Below, in pieces: positions 61,000 to 64,000 of a stretch of DNA of 64,000 bases. The notes under the pieces are model-generated. The model was not told the DNA's origin and did not search any database. It saw only the letters and a list, made by a program, of their open reading frames with translations. The stretch comes from Lachnospiraceae bacterium Marseille-Q4251 (GTDB lineage Bacteria > Bacillota > Clostridia > Lachnospirales > Lachnospiraceae), in assembly GCA_018223435.1 (NCBI GenBank), contig JAGTTO010000001.1, forward strand, positions 2,666,001 to 2,730,000, written 5' to 3'. The translations under genes and the position numbers were made by a program. Numbering within the stretch: position 1 is the first letter of the stretch; each line of letters opens with the position of its first letter.

Positions 61000-61260
61000 A
61001 TGATTAAAATTTTACTGTCAAAAAAGCTTGGGGAGATGAGACTTACTCAGGCAGATTTGGCGAGGGCAACCGGAATAAGACCCAACACCATCAACGAGTT
61101 GTACCACGAGCTTGCAGATAGGGTGAATCTGGAACACCTCGACTTGATTTGCGAAGCCCTGGATTGTGAGCTGGATGAATTGATTGTTAGGGTACCGAAC
61201 AAGGAATCAGCCATAACCCACACTCGCCAGGGAACTCAAAAACCCGGCAGAAAGAGGTAA
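61000..61260 (+). CDS. Small XRE/Cro-type regulator (86 aa)
   Basis: ATG 61000 with GGAAGGAG upstream. SKKLGEMRLTQADLARATGI and RPNTINELYHEL form a clear HTH, then NLEHLDLICEALDCELDELI, as in YozG-like regulators. It faces the amidoligase operon tail-to-tail and has its own promoter, so it may be expressed in the lysogen. A basic C-terminal tail (GTQKPGRKR) is extra. Confidence 0.8.
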   Translation: MIKILLSKKLGEMRLTQADLARATGIRPNTINELYHELADRVNLEHLDLICEALDCELDELIVRVPNKESAITHTRQGTQKPGRKR

Positions 61261-61306
61261 CCGCTGCAACGGTTACCTCTTAATAAAGAGGGGATTTCCC
61301 CTCTTT
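61252..61306. terminator. Two tandem perfect hairpins between convergent genes
   Basis: AAGAGGTAACCG (61252-61263) pairs with CGGTTACCTCTT (61270-61281). AAAGAGGGGA (61285-61294) pairs with TCCCCTCTTT (61297-61306). The second works as terminator in both directions. CCTCTT and AAGAGG of the two stems could also pair with each other, an alternative fold. Confidence 0.8.
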
Positions 61307-61748
61307 ATTTCACTTCTTTTAAATTATAATCCAATGAATCGTACAAATAATCTGTATCAAATCCCATATCTTTGTAACCTTGCAATACAGTTCCAACATA
61401 ACGGCTAGATGGCCTTCCCGCAGTGGCTGAGTCAGGCAAAAGGTATATCATAGCCTTTTTTCTAGTGCCGTTTTTTAATTGTACAAATACATTTCTCTTT
61501 TTATAAAATCTCGGATATCCCTCGTACAGATCAAGAGCCTTCTCATTTTTGCTATCGATATTCCAAACAGCAACAGGAACCCTACTTCCTTTTTGCCTTT
61601 TGACGGTTGCATAAGATCCTGTGTGGCTTCCTCTGTAAAGTAATTTCCAATTTATCAGATATCCGGTAAATGCGACCGTTGCTCCAGGACAACGGTATGA
61701 CATTTGCTGTACGTTAAGATTGCTTCCGTATGCTACATATAAACTCAT
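61305..61748 (-). CDS. Gamma-glutamylcyclotransferase-like (AIG2/GGCT fold) protein
   Basis: 147 residues. The start SLYVAYGSNLNVQQMSYRCP has the YGSNL signature of the GGCT/AIG2 fold, and LDLYEGYPRFYKK carries the catalytic Glu. Members release 5-oxoproline from gamma-glutamyl amines or act on related isopeptides. It follows the amidoligase gene at 47 bases, the amidoligase-GGCT pairing described by comparative genomics in phages and bacteria. The two may make and break a gamma-glutamyl link on an unknown target. Confidence 0.85.
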   Translation of the reverse strand: MSLYVAYGSNLNVQQMSYRCPGATVAFTGYLINWKLLYRGSHTGSYATVKRQKGSRVPVAVWNIDSKNEKALDLYEGYPRFYKKRNVFVQLKNGTRKKAMIYLLPDSATAGRPSSRYVGTVLQGYKDMGFDTDYLYDSLDYNLKEVK

Positions 61749-61795
61749 GGCATTCCCTTTCTCCCCGTAAAGCCGTTAGGTCAGCTGATTTATGA

Positions 61796-62722
61796 TTAAG
61801 CTGCATGTTCTGCATTTGCATTCTCACGAAGCTGTTTCATCATGTGAAGTCTACATGTTCTGAACTCATCCCCATAAAGTCCAAGTCTGTTTGTGAGGAT
61901 ATTATACATTAAAGTGACTTTTTTCTTTGCTGTGTATCCGTTCATGGTTCTAAATACGACTTTATCATCAGATTCGATGGACCATGCAGAGAGTGCTAAA
62001 CAAAACTGTACATATGCTTTGATCTTTCCTGCGTGAAGAGTGCTGTTGAAAAGTCTGAATTCGACAGTTCCTTTCTGGAAGAAACTATGAAGATTCAATG
62101 CGTGGTATCTTGTAGGGTTATAATGCTGATGATTGATTCCACCACAGTAGCCATCGTTTGCTGGGCTGTACCAAATTTTCTCAACGGAATCGGTTGTGAT
62201 GTTTTTGTCCTTTTTCATGGTATCAAGTAAATTCTTGCAAACTGGCTGGCACCAATGATATTTTCTGTCACCTACTGCAAGCGCATCGTAAATGATTTCC
62301 TGTCGGCTATACATGAAATTTACCAGACGGCGAAGAGAAGTTGCGGTATGGTTCGCTCCGTCTACATGAATATGGATTCCGCATGAACTATGAGGAACTC
62401 CACCGATTTCTCTGAATTTACGAATGATTGCCTGCAATGTATCAAGATCTTCGTATTTTAGAACCGGTGTTACGAATTCAACTCTGTATTCGTCCATGTT
62501 CTCGGTTCCGACTTTACGAATTGGATTGATTGAGCTGTCTCGCATTACCTTCCATTTTCTTCCCTGTGAATCCTGAATTGTTCTTGTCTGGTAGCAAGTG
62601 TGATCTGGTCTGGAAGCTGTAGTTCCGATGATTTCTGCAACTGCATCAGCAGCCATCTTTCTTGAAATACCTGTAAATTCAACCTCAACACCGTAGTTCT
62701 GTTTCTTTAAAAGTTCTGACAT
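61796..62722 (-). CDS. Amidoligase (COOH-NH2 ligase of the glutamine-synthetase fold)
   Basis: 308 residues. NYGVEVEFTGISRKMAADAV (metal-binding Glu pair), EYRVEFVTPVLKYEDLDTL, SCGIHIHVDGANHTATSLRR and GTVEFRLFNSTLHAGKIKAY are the Amidoligase_2 motifs. These are ATP-dependent ligases forming amide bonds on carboxylates; substrates are unknown. AGGAGG precedes the start. A minus-strand promoter with a palindromic operator controls it. It carries HHCYQTR-like cysteine and His residues outside the motif that have no clear role. The operon lies in the accessory right end, typical for lysogenic conversion genes. Confidence 0.88.
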   Translation of the reverse strand: MSELLKKQNYGVEVEFTGISRKMAADAVAEIIGTTASRPDHTCYQTRTIQDSQGRKWKVMRDSSINPIRKVGTENMDEYRVEFVTPVLKYEDLDTLQAIIRKFREIGGVPHSSCGIHIHVDGANHTATSLRRLVNFMYSRQEIIYDALAVGDRKYHWCQPVCKNLLDTMKKDKNITTDSVEKIWYSPANDGYCGGINHQHYNPTRYHALNLHSFFQKGTVEFRLFNSTLHAGKIKAYVQFCLALSAWSIESDDKVVFRTMNGYTAKKKVTLMYNILTNRLGLYGDEFRTCRLHMMKQLRENANAEHAA

Positions 62723-62794
62723 ATCATTTTCCTCCTATTATCTCTCAAACCTCGCACCGTCTATGCGAATGTTTGTTCTGTTGTTTATGTTTGT

Positions 62795-62822
62795 ATATTA
62801 CCATATGTACCGTACATGTCAA
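62795..62822 (-). promoter_or_regulatory. Promoter and palindromic operator of the amidoligase operon
   Basis: Minus strand: TTGACA (62822-62817), 16 bp, TAATAT (62800-62795). The spacer contains the perfect palindrome TGTACCGTACA (plus strand 62806-62816), a likely repressor site. Confidence 0.7.
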
Positions 62823-62863
62823 TAGTTTATTGAAGAAAATCTCTAAAATAATGAAGAAAAATG

Positions 62864-62892
62864 TTGACAAAATGAAGATATAGTGATAAACT
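62864..62892 (+). promoter_or_regulatory. Promoter of the 45-aa peptide gene
   Basis: TTGACA (62864-62869), 17 bp, TAAACT (62887-62892) with extended TGA. ATAGTTTAT (62823-62831) and ATAAACTAT (62886-62894) form a 9-bp inverted repeat flanking it and may be operators. Confidence 0.55.
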
Positions 62893-62932
62893 ATAATTGT
62901 AGCAAGGAGATAGCAGGAAAGGAGTTAGAGAA

Positions 62933-63070
62933 ATGGAAAAAGACATAATGACTACATTAGAATTTAAAACCGTTATGGAAATGGTCGTGTTGATCATCGA
63001 GAACAGTAAAAATAAAGAAGAGGCACTTGAAAAAATCAAGAACCTCTCCATTTTAAAAGAAAATAATTAA
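62933..63070 (+). CDS. Small peptide gene (45 aa)
   Basis: AAAGGAG at 62918-62924 precedes ATG 62933. The product starts MEKDIMTTLEFKTVMEMVVL and ends NLSILKENN: a short helix, not clearly membrane-spanning. The ribosome-binding region contains AGCAGGAA (62912-62919), complementary to the loop at 63106-63114 downstream. No family is recognised. Confidence 0.55.
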   Translation: MEKDIMTTLEFKTVMEMVVLIIENSKNKEEALEKIKNLSILKENN

Positions 63071-63087
63071 AAACTAAGCGAATAGAC

Positions 63088-63148
63088 ACCGAGCGGACTC
63101 CGAAACTTCCTGCTTCCGCTCGGTACCTAAGAAAATAATAGCAGGAAG
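63088..63148 (+). ncRNA. Predicted RNA pseudoknot between peptide gene and HTH gene
   Basis: Stem 1: ACCGAGCGG (63088-63096) with CCGCTCGGT (63116-63124), 9 bp. Its loop contains CTTCCTGCT (63106-63114), perfectly complementary to AGCAGGAAG (63140-63148). Together they form an H-type pseudoknot. The loop can also pair with the ribosome-binding region of the upstream peptide gene. Confidence 0.5.
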
Positions 63149-63180
63149 AAAAAAATAAGTCAACAGAAAGTTGGTGTATT

Positions 63181-63381
63181 ATGATATCGTACAATCCGCT
63201 TTGGCACACGCTTCTTGATAGAGGTATGAATAAGGGAGATCTAAAAGACGCAACCGGATTAAGTTATGGGACTATGGCTTCTATGGGAAAGAACGAGCCA
63301 GTCAATCTGAAACAGATAGATAGAATATGTAAAGCTCTTAATTGCGGCATCAGTGATGTGATAGAGTATATACCTGATTAA
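63181..63381 (+). CDS. Small XRE/Cro-type regulator (66 aa)
   Basis: MISYNPLWHTLLDRGMNKGD then LKDATGLSYGTMASMGKNEP form a single HTH domain filling the protein; KQIDRICKALNCGISDVIEY completes the fold. The ribosome-binding site is weak, so expression may depend on the RNA structure upstream. Candidate regulator of the amidoligase promoter. Confidence 0.75.
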   Translation: MISYNPLWHTLLDRGMNKGDLKDATGLSYGTMASMGKNEPVNLKQIDRICKALNCGISDVIEYIPD

Positions 63382-63410
63382 CATCACTGCAATAAATAAT
63401 ACGATTTATT

Positions 63411-63432
63411 CCCGTGATGTTAGAGTGATGTT
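63411..63432. repeat. Right attachment site candidate (attR)
   Basis: CCCGTGATGTTAGA followed by GTGATGTT; matches attL at 19 of 22 positions and has the same 11-base period of GTGATG. It lies 30 bases after the last prophage gene. Confidence 0.6.
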
Positions 63433-63476
63433 TGGAACTATTGCAAATAATAATACAACGTGGTATATTTAATAAA

Positions 63477-63586
63477 AGTCCGCCTCTCTTATTTTATTTA
63501 ATACATGATAACACGAAAAAGCGGCCTAGTGTTATTGAGTTTGAGTAGCGGACTAAATTGCGAAAAAGCCCATAAATAAAGGCTTT
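63477..63586. other. Structured non-coding DNA right of the prophage
   Basis: AGTCCGC (63477-63483) pairs with GCGGACT (63548-63554), enclosing ATAACAC (63508-63514) and GTGTTAT (63529-63535). AAAGCC (63565-63570) pairs with GGCTTT (63581-63586). No gene is seen in 63433-63974; the stretch holds these stems, a tandem repeat and two terminator-like hairpins. Confidence 0.5.
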
Positions 63587-63605
63587 GCAGGCAGTCGAAA
63601 AGACC

Positions 63606-63627
63606 AAATGGAGTGCAAATGGAGTTT
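63606..63627. repeat. Tandem 11-bp repeat resembling another integration site
   Basis: AAATGGAGTGC is followed directly by AAATGGAGTTT. The 11-base period is the same as in the att repeats of this prophage, though the sequence differs. It may be the scar or target of a second element. Confidence 0.45.
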
Positions 63628-63723
63628 AAAAAATATTTTTTTCTCTTGTTTATATTCCAAATTCACCTGCAAATTTCGTGAAATCAGTTATTTTCATAAA
63701 ATATAATTAGAGTAAATAAGAAG

Positions 63724-63821
63724 AACAGTTTGTTTTGATTGAAGTGATTTTCGTCAAGGCAGACTGTTTTTTTTGTTGCCTGCATTTAGAAAAAAGATAC
63801 CAAAGAAAGGATCTTTATTTT
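63724..63821 (+). terminator. Two terminator-like hairpins before the last gene
   Basis: AACAGTTTG (63724-63732) pairs with CAGACTGTT (one mismatch) followed by TTTTTT near 63770. AAAGATACC (63793-63801) pairs with GGATCTTT (63809-63816) followed by ATTTTT. They may end upstream transcription or attenuate the gene at 63975. Confidence 0.5.
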
Positions 63822-63974
63822 TGATGAGCTAAACTCCATGACACAGTAACCACACTGATGGAGAATTAAAAAACAAAAAAATTTGATAAATTTCGGAAAA
63901 GGATGTCCGATTTTGTATCTGCCAGTACAGAGTATATGAAGAGATAAATATTCAAAACACAGGAGGTACTGATT

Positions 63975-64000
63975 ATGCAGAACAAATTATTTTTAAAGGC
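63975..64000 (+). CDS. Start of a host gene (cut by window end)
   Basis: AGGAGGT at 63961-63967 lies 7 bases before ATG 63975. The first residues are MQNKLFLK. Too short to identify. Confidence 0.6.

Larger units (their letters stand above)
2976..63432. mobile_element. Prophage, about 60.5 kb, PBSX-like contractile-tail type
   Basis: The element runs between imperfect 22-bp repeats at 2976-2997 and 63411-63432. A tyrosine integrase abuts the left repeat. In order it contains lysogeny control, replication/recombination, late regulator, packaging, head, contractile tail, a diversity-generating retroelement, lysis genes and an accessory right end. All expected morphogenesis functions are present and I saw no clear gene decay apart from one possible frame conflict near 23,340. 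It is therefore likely functional or only recently inactivated. The contractile tail follows from sheath and tube genes of the XkdK/XkdM type. Confidence 0.9.

Noticed and set aside
1..64000. tRNA or rRNA genes, insertion sequences
   Set aside because: No cloverleaf with TTCGANTC-type arm, no rRNA-like stretch and no transposase frame were recognised on either strand.

Overview
The window is a stretch of Firmicutes chromosome, most likely Lachnospiraceae (gut Clostridia), carrying one nearly complete prophage of about 60 kb. The assignment rests on the host genes, the strong AGGAGG ribosome-binding sites and the PBSX/XkdA-U style tail module; I could not run a database search. Host DNA at the left holds the 3' part of a large carbohydrate-related protein and guaA (GMP synthase). 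The prophage starts just after the guaA terminator. Imperfect copies of one att-like repeat lie at 2976-2997 and 63411-63432, and the integrase sits next to the left copy. Host-like DNA resumes after about 63433 and ends with the first codons of another gene.

Layout. 3057-6238 (mostly minus strand) is the lysogeny side: tyrosine integrase, a candidate type I toxin-antitoxin locus (a 28-aa holin-like toxin against a convergent RNA), two repressor-like HTH proteins, a DUF4236 membrane protein and operator arrays. 6328-26395 (plus strand) is the early region: small regulators, a fused SbcD-SbcC nuclease/ATPase, a replisome organiser with an internal iteron cluster, a helicase loader, an N6-methylase-like protein, a PcfK/PcfJ pair, a Gp37/Gp68 radical-SAM-like protein, a RecU-like resolvase, a phage sliding clamp and many small zinc-ribbon proteins. 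It ends with an ArpU-like late regulator.

26430-31143 is a separately promoted and terminated cassette: a sodium:solute symporter, two PAPS-reductase-fold PP-loop proteins and two ParB-like proteins. It lies between the late regulator and the terminase and is the best candidate for an undescribed system. 31184-53590 is a contractile-tail (myovirus) morphogenesis operon of PBSX type: TerS, TerL, portal, MuF, XkdF-like protease/scaffold, capsid, connectors, sheath, tube, chaperones with a -1 frameshift site, tape measure and baseplate.

53659-57255 is a diversity-generating retroelement. The variable tail protein ends in a 110-bp variable repeat (VR). A template repeat (TR) lies 141 bp downstream, followed by a reverse transcriptase. 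VR and TR differ at 11 positions by eye, every one an adenine in TR. This should retarget the tail tip. 57158-60843 holds a further tail protein, membrane proteins, a holin and a modular endolysin with a strong internal start. 61000-63381 is an accessory right end: a Cro-like regulator, a convergent amidoligase/gamma-glutamylcyclotransferase operon behind a palindromic operator, a 45-aa peptide gene, a predicted RNA pseudoknot and another small HTH gene.
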